This document shows positions 33,247 through 46,420 of a DNA stretch of 64,000 bases, piece by piece; positions within the stretch are counted from its first letter, which is position 1, and every line of letters begins with the position of its first letter. Made by a program: the position numbers and the translations under genes. The stretch lies in assembly GCF_000003195.3 (NCBI RefSeq), contig NC_012870.2, forward strand, positions 48,309,153-48,373,152, written 5' to 3'. The stretch is from Sorghum bicolor. Taxonomy: Eukaryota > Streptophyta > Magnoliopsida > Poales > Poaceae. Under the pieces are notes generated by a model. That model ran no database searches. It was not told where the DNA came from and saw only the letters and a program-made list of their open reading frames with translations.

Positions 33247-33717
33247 ATTGTGCTTCGTGCCTAAGATTCAGGACGGGTACACCTCTTTGCTTGACTTGAA
33301 TAACTAGTGCTATCCTTTTACTGGGTCCCCTAAATCTACTACCACTTTTATTTATCTAAGTTAGTTGGTAGATTAGTTTGGTTATTCTTTACCCATTCAT
33401 TTACCATTCCTAGCTCCGATCATTCATTCTTGCCCAACTCGACCACATCACCCCAGCCTTCCTTTGGGAAATTATAAATCGACACTTGGTTACTCACCAG
33501 GCGAAGTGCTACACACTGCAAATCTTATTCACCTAGATAGATTGCAATCATGTCTGTTGGCCCTACTAGTGTCGGGATTGACAACCCCGCTAGGCATTAG
33601 TGGATTAGCCAACTCTAGCCTCACCTTAGGTGTAGCTAAGAACTATTGACCCGACGCTTCAAGGATAGTAGTTAACCTCTGTCCTTTCTTAGTATTACTA
33701 AGAAGTGTCATTAAACA
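33247..33717 (+). repeat. Ty3 LTR fragment (3' part), host of element C
   Basis: No coding sequence. It ends TTAAACA at 33717. Across element C at 45761 the sequence resumes TTTCTAGCGCCATTGCTAGG, close to the Athila/Tat PBS context TTCTGGCGCCGTTGCCGGGG. So this is the end of a plus-strand LTR whose PBS lies on the other side of C. The start is cut at 33246. Confidence 0.55.
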
Positions 33718-34185
33718 TGTGGGGGTATAAACCCCTATACCCTTACGGCTAGACTTGGACTAGGAGGCTTGGTCCATCAACGAGACAATTCGAGGCTTGA
33801 TCTAACTGATCGGAGTCTTGCGCAAGGAAAAAAGATGGAGAGATCAAGCAGGATTATAGTCGGTTAGAATAGGAACTGATATTGAACTATCTATGGCAAT
33901 TGTAACCAACTAGGATTAGTTTCCAGATTTGTAATCCTGCCCTCTGGACTATATAAGGAGAGGCAAGGGACCCCCTTAGGACATCTCATCTCAACTCAAC
34001 ACAATCTACAGCAATACAATCAGACGCAGGACGTAGGTATTATGCCCACACGGCGGCCGAACTTGGATAAAAACTTTGTTCGTGTCTTGCGTCACCATCG
34101 AGTTTGTAGCTTGCGCACCTGTCTGCCGATAATCTACTACCGTGGGTATACCCCAAGGTAGACTGCCGACTAGCTTTCGTCGACA
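33718..34185 (+). repeat. Element C 5' LTR
   Basis: Runs TGTGGGGGTATAAACCCC to TTTCGTCGACA. TATA box ACTATATAAGGAGAGG at about 33949-33964. Confidence 0.95.
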
Positions 34186-34205
34186 GTGGCGCGCTAGGTA
34201 GGGGG
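34186..34205 (+). promoter_or_regulatory. Element C primer binding site
   Basis: GTGGCGCGCTAGGTAGGGGG follows the LTR. It is the PBS of A with one C to T change. Confidence 0.8.
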
Positions 34206-34233
34206 TGTGCGCACAGTTCTCCCGACGAACAAG

Positions 34234-37200
34234 ATGGTCATCGTTCCAGTTTTCGCGGCTGTGGCTGAAGGCCTCACATTCACCGTCGGCCAGATCACTT
34301 GGACTACTCGTGGCGACGGCCTCACGACCACGACCTTGGAAGAAACCCAGATCCAATCTAGGGCGGCAGAGGCGTCGACTTCCATCACGCCAACTCCGAG
34401 GACTCGACCTCCACTCCCTCGCTACAAGGCAAAGCAAGTCGACAACTCGGACCTTCTTCAAACCCTCGATCGCGCTGACCTCAAACTTCTTGAAGCCTCC
34501 AACCTGGTGGATTCGATCTCGCGCAAACCCGATTAGGCGGCATCAACAAATTCTTTCGACTCCCGTCGACCAACTCGTGTCACCACGCACGAACAACTGG
34601 AGACGTCCCTAACAATAACATCGACCCTCACAGGACGATCTGTCAAGGTCAAGACGGCCTCCCCAGACCAGAACTGCCCTTATGGTCTGAACAACGCGGC
34701 CGACCAGTATTCACGGCATACCTGATCTCTATTCAGCAAGGCGGGCTTGTCGCTGGGCCAGAGCAGCCGAGCAGCTCGTCATTACGTCAACATGGTATCC
34801 ATCCGAGTCCTGCCACAAGATAAGGCTACCAGTACGAACTCCAGCACAGGATCTGTCCCTACTGAGGTTTTACACCCCGAGGACGAAGACTATCACCTGG
34901 ATTTACCACCATAGCCCCTGGGTTTTTCTCGTTTTCCAGTCTTCCCACCCCGGTGAGGACATCTGATCTTCAACGTCAGCAACGACAAACCAGTTGTCGA
35001 TGGCGAAACCGACGAGCAAAAACAACTCCGCGAGCAGCGCAACGCCGATCGCGCTCAGCGGCGAGCGGATGACGAACAGCAACTTGCACCACACAACCTC
35101 AGCGATGCTTTCGACATGGTTGGGAATCAGCCAGTCTACAAGACGCCAAGCGCTAACGTGGCTGTTGCCATGGCAAACCTGGACCGACTCCCCGATACCC
35201 CAGAGTACTAGGGCATCCGATCCAGTATACGAGCGCATCTGATCGCCGCGATGGGGCAGACAGCCACTTTGCTCAAAAGGGTCCAAGCCGTCTCCTACGT
35301 GGAGGTTTCCTCCGACCAGACTCATTGTAGTCGGACTTCACCACGACCCAGCGGGCGCCATCATAGCCGCTCCCCCAATGGTCGCAGGAAGGACGCTGGA
35401 CGTGACAACCGTGGTTACGACACGGGCGGTTAGCGCGAGCAGAGGCGCGGGCGCGGTCAGGAAGTAAACCAGGATAGGGATCTACTCTACAACATCCCTC
35501 CTAAGGACGCCCGCGACCGCATCAACAGGCGTGCTACGGAAAGAGCGGTACACGAAAACGTGCGACGCATTGAGTACGATGCAGCACATGGACACCCCCC
35601 GGCCTAAGACAGTTCTCTTCACACCTTCGCCAAGTCGTATGGCCCCGCAACTTTAAGCTCGAGAAGCTTAAAAAATATGACGGCAAGGAAAACCCTGAAA
35701 ATTGGATCACTCTTTACGAGATCGCAGTCCGATCAGCAGCGAGAGACGAGCACATCATGGCAAATTACTTCCCAGTTGTCCTCGACCAAGCTGGCCATCA
35801 GTGGCTCCTCGGCCTACCCGAGGACTCCTTCGATTCTTGGGAGGAACTGCGCTAGGCGTTCATTGACAATTTCATTGCTACCTGTGAGCAGCCTGGAAAC
35901 AAATACGATCTCGAGAGAATAAGGGACAGGAAGAATGAGCCCTTACGCGATTACATCCGACGTTTCTCGGATATGCGCCTCAAGATTCCAAAGATTTCTC
36001 ACGATGAGGCTATATCAGCCTTCATCAAGGGCCTACGCTTCCATGAAGCATTGAGAAACAAGCTACTGCGCAAAAGACCGACCACGGTCGCCGAGCTCCT
36101 CGCCACGGCCAAAAACTACACTGACGCCGATGACGCAGAAAAACTCATCCGAGAATATGTGAGAGGCGCCGACCAGCCTCCCCGACGAGACGACAGTCGT
36201 GGACGCTTCGACAACCGAAACCCTCGCCGCGGTGACAACCATGACCACCGAGAAGGTTGGGACAGGCGTCGCGACAACCGCGACGATTTCAGAGGCAAGC
36301 GACCTCGTGACAACAACCACGAGGTGAACACAGTCAAGCGCCCCAATGGACGGCGAAATTACCAGGAAGACTACAACAAGACACTAAAAGGACCGTGCCA
36401 ACTTCACCCCAAGTCCAACCACACGATGGAAGAATGCCATGTCCTTAAAAGCATTTACACTCAGCGGGCCGCTCAGGGAGACTCTGTCAAGAAAAACGGG
36501 AAACAGGATAGACACGAAGATGAAGACGACGACCAGGATAGGGACCCACGGCACCAATATGTCAGTCCTACCGACGTGGTACATTCCATCTTTGGAGCCA
36601 AAGTTTCCATCGAATCCAAACGAGAAAGAAAGCTCTTAAAGAGAGCTTGCCTTAACGTGGACAACACCGATGGCCTGATTGCCGATCCGAAATTTCCCCC
36701 TAGTCACACAGAGAGATCTCCTTCAACAGGCAGGACTAGTGGGCCGCCATCCCAGAACTAGGGCGTTTCCCTCTGATCCTGGACCCGTGCATCAACAGCG
36801 TTAGGTTCGAGCGCGTGCTCGTTGACGGGGGTAGTTCTATTGACATCCTTTCCGCAACAGCTTACCTGCTCTCAAGCTAACCCCGACGCAACTGAAGCCG
36901 TATGATGCTCAGTTTTGGGGCGTCCTACCAGGTCAAAGTTCAGTACCCCTCGGGCAGATAACGCTGCCCGTCTAGTTTGGAACGCCAGACCACTTCCGCA
37001 CAGAGTTCGTCAACTTTGTGGTCGCCGACTTCGACGGTACCTATCACGCAATCCTAGGCCGCCCCTCGTTGACCAAGTTCATGGCAGTTCCGCACTACTC
37101 ATACCTGGTCCTCAAGATGCCAACCGAGAAGGGCGTCTTAACCGTCAGGGGCAACGTCTACACCACATACACTTACGAGGAGGAAAGCTTCAAGATCACT

Positions 37201-37395
37201 GAGGCAATCGATCTCTCGATTTGCATGGCAGAAACTGCAGCTCAAGCCACACAAATTCCCTCTGACCAGCTCCAAATACCCGAGTAGGAGACTCCCAGGA
37301 AAAGCTCTAAGTCCAAAGAGCACAAGGAAGTACAACTGGTCGACGACAGCCCTGAGAAGACAGCTCTTATCGGGGCCAACTTGGACCCCAAATAG
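34234..37395 (+). pseudogene. gag: Element C gag-protease remnant
   Basis: Starts at the ATG conserved with A (MVIVPVFAAVAEG). The gag domain is visible (FIDNFIATCEQPGNKYDLER-like block near 35860-35930), as are the Cys/His motif CQLHPKSNHTMEEC and the protease tail (GTYHAILGRPSLTKFMAVPH). Stops relative to A are mainly CAG to TAG (for example 34534, 35209, 35854, 36973 and 37285), plus one CGA to TGA near 34955. Frameshifts lie near 35600 and 36700. It ends DPK then UAG at 37393-37395, the stop shared with A and B. Confidence 0.85.
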
Positions 37396-40300
37396 GAAGA
37401 CACGCTCGTCAGGTTTCTAAGGGACAACGTAAGTGTTTTTGCATGGAAACCTGCAGACATGCCCAGCGTCCCATGAAACCTGATCAAGCACTCCTTAAAT
37501 GTCTCGAAGACCGCAAGGCCTATCAAGCAGAAATTACAACGGTTCGCTCATGACAAAAAGGAGGCTATTAGGATAGAAATAACACGGCTACTAGCAGCCG
37601 GATTTATTAAAGAAGTGTATCATCCCGATTGGCTCGCCAATCCAGTTCTTGTAAGAAAAAAGAATAATGAATGGAGAATGTGCGTTGATTACACTGATCT
37701 TAATAAACACTGTCCTAAAGATCCTTTCGGTCTCCCTCGTATCGATGAGGTGGTCGACTCAACGGCCAGATGTGAACTCCTTTCTTTTCTTGACTGTTAC
37801 TCTGGTTATCACCAGATCTCACTAATGGAAGACGACTAGATCAAAACCTCCTTTATTACTCCTTTCGGTGCATATTGCTTTCGGACTCAAAAACGCCAGA
37901 GCTACCTATCAACGCGGCATTCAACAATGCCTCCACGACGAGATACGTGATGACCTCATCGAGGCTTACGTCGACGACGTTGTCGTCAAAACCAGGGACG
38001 CAAGCACCCTGATCGACAACATAGACCGGACTTTTAAAGCGCTGAATAAATACAAGTGGAAGCTTAACCCCAAAAAGTGTATCTTTGGGGTCCCTTCTGG
38101 TTTACTGCTCGGCAACGTCGTCAGTCGCGACGGCACACGGCCGAACCCTTCAAAAGTTGAAGCAGTGCTCGATATGCGACCACCCAAAAAGGTCAAAGAC
38201 ATTCAAAAGCTCACCGGATGCATGGCCACTGTCAGCCGGTTCATCTCTAGACTGGGGGAAAAAGGCCTCCCCTTTTTCAAACTGCTAAAAGCGTCGGAAA
38301 AATTCTCCTGGACAGAAGAGGCCAACACGGCGTTCACCCAGCTCAAAGCCTTCCTCACCTCACCACCCGTCCTCACCGCACCTCAACCTAACGAGGACCT
38401 GCTCCTTTATATAGCAGTGACTGATCGGGTCGTCTCCAAGGTGCTCGTGGTCGAGCGGGATGAACCAGGCCACGTCTACAAAGTCCAGAGGCCCGTATAC
38501 TTCATAAGCGAAGTCCTAAACGAATCCAAGATCAGGTATCCTCAGATACAAAAACAAATCTATGCCGTCTTAATCACCTCAAGAAAGCTGAAGCACTACT
38601 TCGATGGACATCGGGTGTTAGTTACTACCAGTTTTCCCTTAGGGGACATTTTGCGCAACAAAGACGCCAATGGAAGGATTGTAAAGTGGGCAATCGAGTT
38701 ATGCCCATTTTCTTTAAATTTCCAGAGTCGCACTACCGTCAAATCTCAGGCCCTGGTCGACTTCATTGCAGAATGGACGGATCTAAACGAACCCTCCTCC
38801 CCAGATGTCTCCGACCACTGGTCAATGTTCTTCGATGGATCCTTGAACATCAATGGAGCTGGTGCCAGAATACTTTTCCTCTCACCAAACAAGAACAAAC
38901 TCTGTTACGTCCTTAGGATCCTCTTTCCAGCATCCAACAACGTCGCCGAATACGAAGCATGTTTGCATGGCATCCGATTGGCTATCGAACTGGGAGTCAA
39001 ACGCCTTTACGTCCACAGTGATTCTGCCCTAGTCATCAATCAGCTAAACAAGGAGTGGGACACGACTCAAGAGAAGATGGACCTCTACTGTAAAGAAATC
39101 TGGAAGTGGGAATCCAATTTTTACGGCATAGAATACATCCACGTGGTCCGGGACAGGAATCAAGCAGTAGATGTGTTGTCAAAGATAGGATCATCCCGAG
39201 CCTAGATTCCGCAAGGCGTTTTCGTCCAGGACATTCACACGCCAAGCGTCGGCACAGACCTGGTTGACAAGCCACCCAACGAAGCAATGCTCATCGACGA
39301 TACCACTCCGACAACCAGCAGCAACGACTGGCGCACTCCTTTCATCAAGTATCTCTCGGACGGTTCAGAGTTTCAAGATAAAACGGAGAACGAGCGCCTT
39401 ATCCGGCGATCTAGAAATTACATACTGGTCGATGGCAAACTTATGCGTAAGAACGCAAGTTCAGAAGTCTTGCTGAAATGCATATCCCAAGATGATGGCG
39501 TCAAGCTTCTGGATGACATACATGCTGGGTCCTGTGGTAACCACGCCGCTTCCAGAACACTGGTCGAGAAGGCTTTCCGGGCAGGTTTTTACTGGCCAAC
39601 TGCAGTCGCTGACACCGAGAAACTGGTCCGACACTGTGAAGGATGCCAATTCTTCACCAAGCGGACCCACGTACCTACTCACGAGATCCAGAGGATTCCG
39701 TCGTCCTGGCCTTTCGCCTGTTGGGGTCTTGACATGATCGGGCCATTCAAACCGGCTCCTGGTAACTTCAAATTCGTGTTCGTGCTAATCGACAAGTTCT
39801 TGAAGTGGATCGAGTACATGCCACTAGTCAAAGCAACTTCCGAGAAGGCTGTGGAGTTCCTCAATCAAATCATACATAGATTTGGGGTTCCCAACAGCAT
39901 AATCACTAACCTAGGTACTTAGTTCACCGGCACTACATTCTGGGACTTCTGCGATGACAGAGGCATAATCATAAAGTACGTGTCGGTAGCCCATCCGCGG
40001 GCCAACGGTCAAGTCGAGCGAGCGAATGAAATGATCATTGATGCTCTAAAGAAAAGGTTGTATACAGAAAATGACAGGGCACCAGGACGATGGATGAAAG
40101 AGTTACCGGCTGTGGTCTGGGGTCTCGAACACAGCCTAGTCGCAACACGGGTGTGTCGCCCTACTTCATGGTTTACGGTGCCGAGGCTGTGCTCCCTTCG
40201 GATTTGGTCTTTGGACCTCCAAGAGTCGAACATTTTGACCAGCCTTCAGCCGACCTCGCCAGAGAGCTCGAAATCAACTGCACAGAAGAAAAGCGCCTAA

Positions 40301-40566
40301 ATTCGTGCCTTCGAACAACGAAGTATCTCGAAGCTATTAGGTGGTATCACAACAGGAATGTCAAAGATCGCTCCTTTGTGGTCGGTGATCTGGTACTCAA
40401 ATGGAAAACAAGCCAGGAGGGAATGCACAAGTTATCTACACCTTGGGAAGGACCATTTGTGGTCGCTGAAGTTACACGCCCAACATCTTACAGACTGGCG
40501 TACCCAGATGGAACACGCTTGTCCAATTCCTGGCACATAGACAAACTGCGTCGTTTCTATCCCTAA
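37396..40566 (+). pseudogene. pol: Element C pol remnant
   Basis: RT ([23 protein letters not shown] in [11 protein letters not shown]), RNase H ([13 protein letters not shown]) and integrase ([28 protein letters not shown], ending LRRFYP) are all recognisable. The frame is broken by TGA near 37473 (CGA in A), TAG at 37837-37839 (shared with A), TAG near 39203 and 39920 (CAG in A), and a frameshift near 40126. It cannot make a full product. Confidence 0.9.
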
Positions 40567-40846
40567 GTTCCAGTACATTTCATTTGTAAATCTTTTTTGA
40601 TGAATAATAATAAAATTTGTCTTTCCTGCTATATACCTTTTCATACGCAGAATATTCGACAAGTGCCACAATTACTTTCTAGGACAAGGTCCTCAAGGGC
40701 CATCAACTTGACTCAGTGATACATCACTCAAACAAATTTACAACGCTCCAAACCATGGTTATGATACATCAAGCTTTATTACAAACTTTATACACAAAGT
40801 TTACAATAAACACCCCTCTATGTGGCATCTAGTCTACTCCTACAGA
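40567..40846. terminator. Convergent 3' spacer of element C
   Basis: 280 bp between the tails of pol and the antisense gene. AATAAT/AATAAA signals for pol lie at 40604-40615. A minus-strand TTTGTAATAAAG for the antisense gene lies at about 40777-40788, in the same arrangement as in A. Confidence 0.55.
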
Positions 40847-43800
40847 CTACTTTACAGACCTACTGCTCGGGTTGATCACCCGTACGGCTCTCCTGTCCCG
40901 CCGAAGGGGTCGGGGCCACCGGCGTCTGGCTAGTGGAGACCGCAGGCGTCGACCGCCCATCTCATGCAATGGACGCCCCCGACAACTCCCTGGCTGATCT
41001 ATCTGATCCGGGCTGGTTGGGGGGAGTTGACGTCCCACAGAGATTTATATGTCACCGATCACTGTCGACGACAGATCGAGTAGGCCAACACGAAGGTCAT
41101 CCGCCTCCTGCGGACCAACCTCCTTGGGATATCCCCTCTCCAGCCGGGACAAGTCGACCAGGGGGTAGTGGGCACGTACCATGCTGAGGACGTGCACTCC
41201 GGCAAACTCCCCGGCGTCCTTGACGAACTGCTGAAGCCAACCCCACGCCTGCTGCGCTTTTTCGACCGGGGTCAGCCTCGGTGCGCGAGGCTGGTCCTCG
41301 GGGAGCTCGAGGCTGATCAAGTCGAGTACCGGGGCTACTCCTTTCCAAATCTTGATATAGTTGGTCTTCCAGGAGTCCCGATCCTTGACCAGCTCGTCGA
41401 GGTGCTAATTAGTGTTGACTTTAAGCACTATGACGGAATTTTCAAAGAGAACCAAGCAAGATGTCAGTACAAACACGAGAAAAGGAACACTGCATAGTCA
41501 AAAAGGGCGAAACGGCTCTTACCAGCCAACTCCTGACTCTTGTTCTTCAGCTCCTCGCCAGCCTGGCGTCCATCCTCCAGCGCACCAGCACGCTCCTATT
41601 AGAGCCGCTCCCTTTCTTCTCGGAGGCGCCCAATCTCCTCCTCTAGATCTACAACAATAATTGCTGGTCATCAAAACCGACCATGCAGTTAACTACAACT
41701 GCTCAGAACATACGACTTACCTTTCTTCTCTCGATCCTTCTCGGCTAGTCGCCGATTCAGATCGAGCAGGCACTCTTCCTGAGCTACCTTCTCAGCCGCC
41801 TTCTCCTCGGCCTCCGACCGAAGGCGGTCCACCTCCGCGGTTAGGGCCTTGTTCTCGGCGACTATGCCCTCAATTTGGTCGAAGCACCTTTTTTGGTACT
41901 TCACCGTTTTCATTGCGCCCTGCAAGAAATATACATATTGTTCAATGAACAAGCAGACAGTATATACACAATCTGGTTGAGTACAGGACCACTCACCTTA
42001 ACTTCGTCGACGAGCCGCTTGGCAGCACGCTCCACCCTTGTCGCCTCCTCGGTCTCGGCGAGCTCTTCGTGGCCGGCCTAGTGGTCCCAACGCTGGCGCC
42101 ACACGTAAACGTGTTGGCGACCATCGTGGGGACGCCCCTGGATCTCCTCCACCTCATCATCAGAGGCCGCCTGGGCCTCGTCAGCCTCCCCGCTACTCCC
42201 AGCCATGGTAACGGGAATCATCGGACCCTTGCCGTGGCCAGGGGAGCCCTCTGGCGTGGAAGCTTCGGCCGGGATCGGAATCGGAGCCCTTTCTTCTTCA
42301 GCAGGAGGGGGGTCGGGACCTTGTCCCCCTCTTCTGCGACGCTGCTCGGTAGAGGCATCTTCTCCGTCTCATCACCCCTTGTCAGGGTCCTCGCCCCGGC
42401 TCTATCTTGAGCCGGGTCCTCTTGGGTGGTCTCTGCCACGGGCACAACCGTTGGCACCACGGGTTGCTCGTGGTCGGTCTGGTCGGCGGTATCCTTATCG
42501 ACAAGTGCTGGCTCGGCTGTCCCCAAGCCGGCAACATTGCCCGGATCAACTTCCGAGGCCGCATTGAAAAAGACACTATGATGCCAACATCAAATTCTGC
42601 ACAAGACGCAAATATAGCGCAGAAGAAACGACCTTGAACTTATAGATCAGAGCCCCGGTGTGTCGCCATGAAGAACCTCCTCCTTGTCCTCCCAGCTGCC
42701 GCTGCCCTTTCCGTTCCACCTGGGCGCATCGGCTCGACGTGCGCAGCAGGTGGATCACTGGTCACTCGACCAGCATCGATCGACGCGACGTCAGGGCGGT
42801 TGCGCGGTCTTCGGACCAAAGATGGCGCAGCCTCCTCCTCTTCGTCCTCGTTGTCGGCAATGCTCATGAGCCGGCGACGCTTCGGAAGCTGGCTGGTCTC
42901 CGCCGGCATTGCCTCCGTAGGGGAGGGCTCCACGGCTATTGGCCTCTTTCCCACCACCCTGTCTTCAGTGGTCGGCACTGGTCGGCCCTGGTCTTCTTCG
43001 CTGCTGGTGTATTGAGGACATCGAGCAGCATCATCCGCTGACAGGTCCACTTCAGTGGGCTGGTTCATACCGGGTGCCAGTGATAGATACACTAAGCACC
43101 GGTCAATGTCTCCTATCTACAATAGAACAAATGGCAAGTCATAAGTCAATAGGCTACAATATTCACATAGCAATACAAATCAATAAAGGTACTCATTTAT
43201 CTTAGGAGCTGGTCGTCCCAGCTTGAAGGCGTGCATCCGGTCATCACTTCGAACGAAGTTATCATCAGACAAGTTGAATAACTCATTCATCAGCTGCTGG
43301 ACCTCCGCCTTCTCTAGACCATCCGGGCGCATCCTGGTCGGGTCTTGGCTCCCCACGTACTCATACGCCGAGTGCACCCTCCTCTGGCAAGGGATCACTC
43401 GTCGCACAAGGAAGTTCCCGACCACTCCTGGCTCGTCTAAGAGGGACCAGTCGATCAGGCTCATCAGCTCTGCCACTTGACCAGTGTATTCTAGACGGTC
43501 TGTCCAGCTAACCCTCTTCTTGGGGATGTAGCCCACGTCGCAGAACGTGACGCTGCCCGGCTCTTCCCTGATGTAGAACCACTTCTTGTACCATTCGGTG
43601 AGTGAGGTGTTCCATAGGCAGCTGAGGTACCGGTTCTTCATCCTGTCGCGCAGATTGAGGTATACTCCACCTGCAATCTTGGAGCCTCCAACTGCTCCTT
43701 TCTTCCGCAAACAGAACAGATAGCGGAAGAGATCAAAGTGCGGCTCTATTCCAACATAGGCCTCGCACAAGTGAATGAAGGTAGAGATGAGGAGAATGGA

Positions 43801-44088
43801 GTTCGGACGCAGATTACAAATCCCGATCTCATAGTAGAGAAGAAGACCCTGGAGAAAAGGATGGACGGGAACCCCAAAACCCCTTTTGAAGAAATCCTCA
43901 AAGACAACAATCTCACCGGCGCGGGGGTCGGGGTAGCTCTCCCCTTCTGGCGCCCTCCAGCCGCCGAGTTCTTGGTTGTGTAGCAATCCCATTCCGACGA
44001 GGTCGTTGAGGGACCTCATGCTGCTCCGGGATTTTTTCCACTCCTTGGCCATCAACTCGGCCCTTTTCTTCGAGTCGCTCTTCGCCAT
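40847..44088 (-). pseudogene. Element C antisense accessory gene remnant
   Basis: Homologous along its whole length to the gene at 7823 in A. Exon 1 starts at 44088 (MAKSDSKKRAELMAKEWKKS) and keeps the conserved domain intact (FEDFFKRGFGVPVHPFLQGL). Exon 2 begins at 43116, exon 4 spans 41919-41721, exon 5 starts at 41648 and exon 6 at 41427. The donors after exons 1 and 2, GT in A, are AT here (AAG|ATAAATG and TCT|ATAAGTT). Exon 5 has TAA TAG in frame and exon 6 an early TAG. Although exon 1 alone still reads about 290 codons, the spliced product is lost. Confidence 0.85.
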
Positions 44089-44482
44089 TGATGCTGTAGG
44101 GAGAACTTTGAACTAGAGGTTGAAGATGGCAGTGGAAGGAGGCAGCAATGGCAAGGGCAGGAGGTTTGTAAGCAAAGTCGGGTAAACAGTATAGATGTCG
44201 CATCGACCCGCGTCATGGGGAAGTGGGCGGATCTTGCGGCGGCCGCGGCGTTTCGACTTTCAATAATTATCACAGTTAATTTGGTGGCTTTTCTACATAA
44301 TTGATGGTTTCCATTTCTTGGACCGCGTAAAGAGCGGTTGCACAGTTACCAGGCGCACCTTTTTATGCAACAGCCTGACAATGTGCCAGCATACTCCGTC
44401 ACTTCACACGTTAATGCGGCGATACAGTTTATTCTTTCAAGAGAAAAAGTAAGGCTTTTTGGTCAAGACAGATATAATATAC
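44089..44482. other. Upstream region of the element C antisense gene
   Basis: Corresponds to the promoter and leader of the copy in A. The TATA-like sequence is altered (CTATACTG on the minus strand near 44190). No gene. Confidence 0.5.
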
Positions 44483-44775
44483 TTGGGAACTAAATCAACC
44501 ACCGATCATTATATGCTCGGGGACTGGTCGACCAGTTCGCCCATTCGACTTGTTGGGAACTGAACCGACCACCGATCATTATATGCTTGGGGACTGGTCG
44601 ACCAGTTCGCCCACTTGACATACCAGGGACTGTACCGACCACAGAGCGTTATATGCTCGGAGACTGGTCGATCAATCTGTCCGTTTGAGAGTTGGTGAAT
44701 TCACCGATCACTAAGCATGATACGCTCGGGGACTCGTCGACCAGGCTGCTTTACCATAGACAAGCATGAAATGCT
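44483..44775. repeat. Degenerate ~70-bp tandem repeat of element C
   Basis: Units beginning near 44483, 44553 and 44623 contain GAACT(A/G)AAYCRACCACCGA and ATATGCTCGGGGACTGG. They share the PPT-like GCTCGGGGACT core with the array in A. Confidence 0.8.
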
Positions 44776-45287
44776 CGGGGACTGGTAAATTCAATTTAAT
44801 AACTTCAGCTTGAGAATTATATTTTTTTAGACCTTGCTACAAGGCTCATACTTCGCCTTCCAGCAAGCTCGGGGATTACATCGGTACGATGCATCTGGCG
44901 ATGCATCTCAGTTTTAGAATTTTTTGAGGACTTTTCTTTTGACTCTAACACCACGTGCCTACGTCACCTACTACCAGGCTCGGAGACTAAGTGGGCACAC
45001 TTCACCTTGCGGTGAATATGCTTGCTTTTTGAAAGATTATACTTTTCAGAAAAGTAAAGTGGGCACACTTCATCAAGAAGAAAATCTTTTTTGATTAAGA
45101 GCACCATGCATTCTTCGAACAACCTGCTTCTTCGATGTCAATATTGATTAATTGTCTTTTGAGTTGGTCAAAATACCGTTGCAACTGTTTGGGTGACTTT
45201 CATGCTGATCAAAGATGTCAAGCCTTGTTGGTCGAAGAAGCTCAAGACGGTGTGTTGCATCACAATACATAGTGCTCGGGGACTAGC
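44776..45287 (+). promoter_or_regulatory. Element C noncoding block ending in the polypurine tract
   Basis: Homologous to 6453-6960 of A. It ends with GCTCGGGGACTAGC at 45275-45287, next to the 3' LTR. Confidence 0.75.
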
Positions 45288-45755
45288 TGTGGGGGTATAA
45301 ACCTCTATACCCTTATGGCTAGACTTGGACCAGGAGGCTTGGTCCATCAACGAGACAATTCGAGGCTTGATCCAACTGATCGAAGTCTTGCGCAAGGAAA
45401 TAAGATGGAGAGATCAAGTAGGATTCTAGTCGGTTAGAATAGAAATTGATATCAAACTATCTATGGCAATTGTAACCGACTAGGATTAGTTTCCAGATTT
45501 GTAATCCTGCCCTCTGGACTATATAAGAAGAGGCAAGGGACCCCCTTAGAACATCACATCTCAACTCAACACAATCCACAGCAATACAATCAGACACAGG
45601 ACGTAGGTATTATGCCCACACGGCGGCCGAACCTGGATAAAAACTTTGTCCGTGTCTTGCGTCACTATCGAGTTCGTAGCTTGCGCACCTGGCTGTCGAT
45701 AATCTACTACCATGGGTATACCCTAAGGTAGACTGTCGACTAGCTTTCGTCGACA
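45288..45755 (+). repeat. Element C 3' LTR
   Basis: 468 bp, TG...CA, followed by the AAACA duplication. Confidence 0.95.
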
Positions 45756-45930
45756 AAACATTTCTAGCGCCATTGCTAGGGACTAGACTTTGTGTCTACT
45801 TTTGGTGATTGTGTTAAGAATTGCCAACACATGTCACTTGTTGTTTTTCAACAACATCACTGCAATGTTTCTCTTTGAAAGAACCCAGATAAAGCTTGTT
45901 TCTGCCTATTAAGATTAGAAGAAACAAGGA
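45756..45930 (+). mobile_element. PBS and leader of the Ty3 element that hosts element C
   Basis: After AAACA the sequence reads TTTCTAGCGCCATTGCTAGG, a degraded Athila/Tat-type PBS context. It continues as noncoding leader (GGTGATTGTGTTAAGAATTG). No gag remains. Confidence 0.5.
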
Positions 45931-46420
45931 CGACTTTTGAGTTTAACCGTGGAACGCTCGGAGGCTTGTCGATATGGGACCTACAGGATTCCTTACTATC
46001 AGGATACCAGAAGGCGGGCCTCGGCCTGGCCTACAAATCTAAGAAGAAGCATAATGAGGCGTGACTCTGACTCCGAATAGTCTATGTCAGAATAGTGGGA
46101 TTCTTATGGAAAGTACCTTTTGTATTAGAATCGGAACACTATCTTTGAATTTGACTAGGATAGAAAACCACACCACAATCATCTCTATCGATATAAAGAG
46201 AGGCTAGGGTCACCACTTATAACAACCAATAATATTATACAATCAATCCAACGCAAAATGCTAACGATGATTGGACGTAAATACTTTTACTTGTGTTTGA
46301 TCTCGAGGGCCCGAACCAGAATAAATTGTTTTTTTGTGTGAACCGTCGAGTTTCAATATATCCTAAATCCCGAACAACTGTCCCGAACAACCAGGATATA
46401 TTGACTGTTTTTGCAATGCA
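45931..46420 (+). repeat. LTR-like noncoding segment
   Basis: Contains a TATA-like CGATATAAAGAGAGGC near 46189, similar in layout to an LTR promoter. It ends with an inverted phrase around ATATATCCT...AGGATATAT (46355-46405). The family is not recognised. Confidence 0.35.

Larger units (their letters stand above)
33718..45755 (+). mobile_element. Element C: older, decayed Ty3/gypsy element of the element A family
   Basis: LTRs of 468 bp (33718-34185 and 45288-45755) with target duplication AAACA (33713-33717, 45756-45760). Total 12,038 bp, matching the un-nested length of A. The LTRs and all proteins are clearly homologous to A. By eye there are about 27 LTR differences (5.8%), mostly transitions, suggesting an age near 2 My at 1.3e-8 per site per year (inference). 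Many stops and frameshifts make it non-autonomous. Confidence 0.95.
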
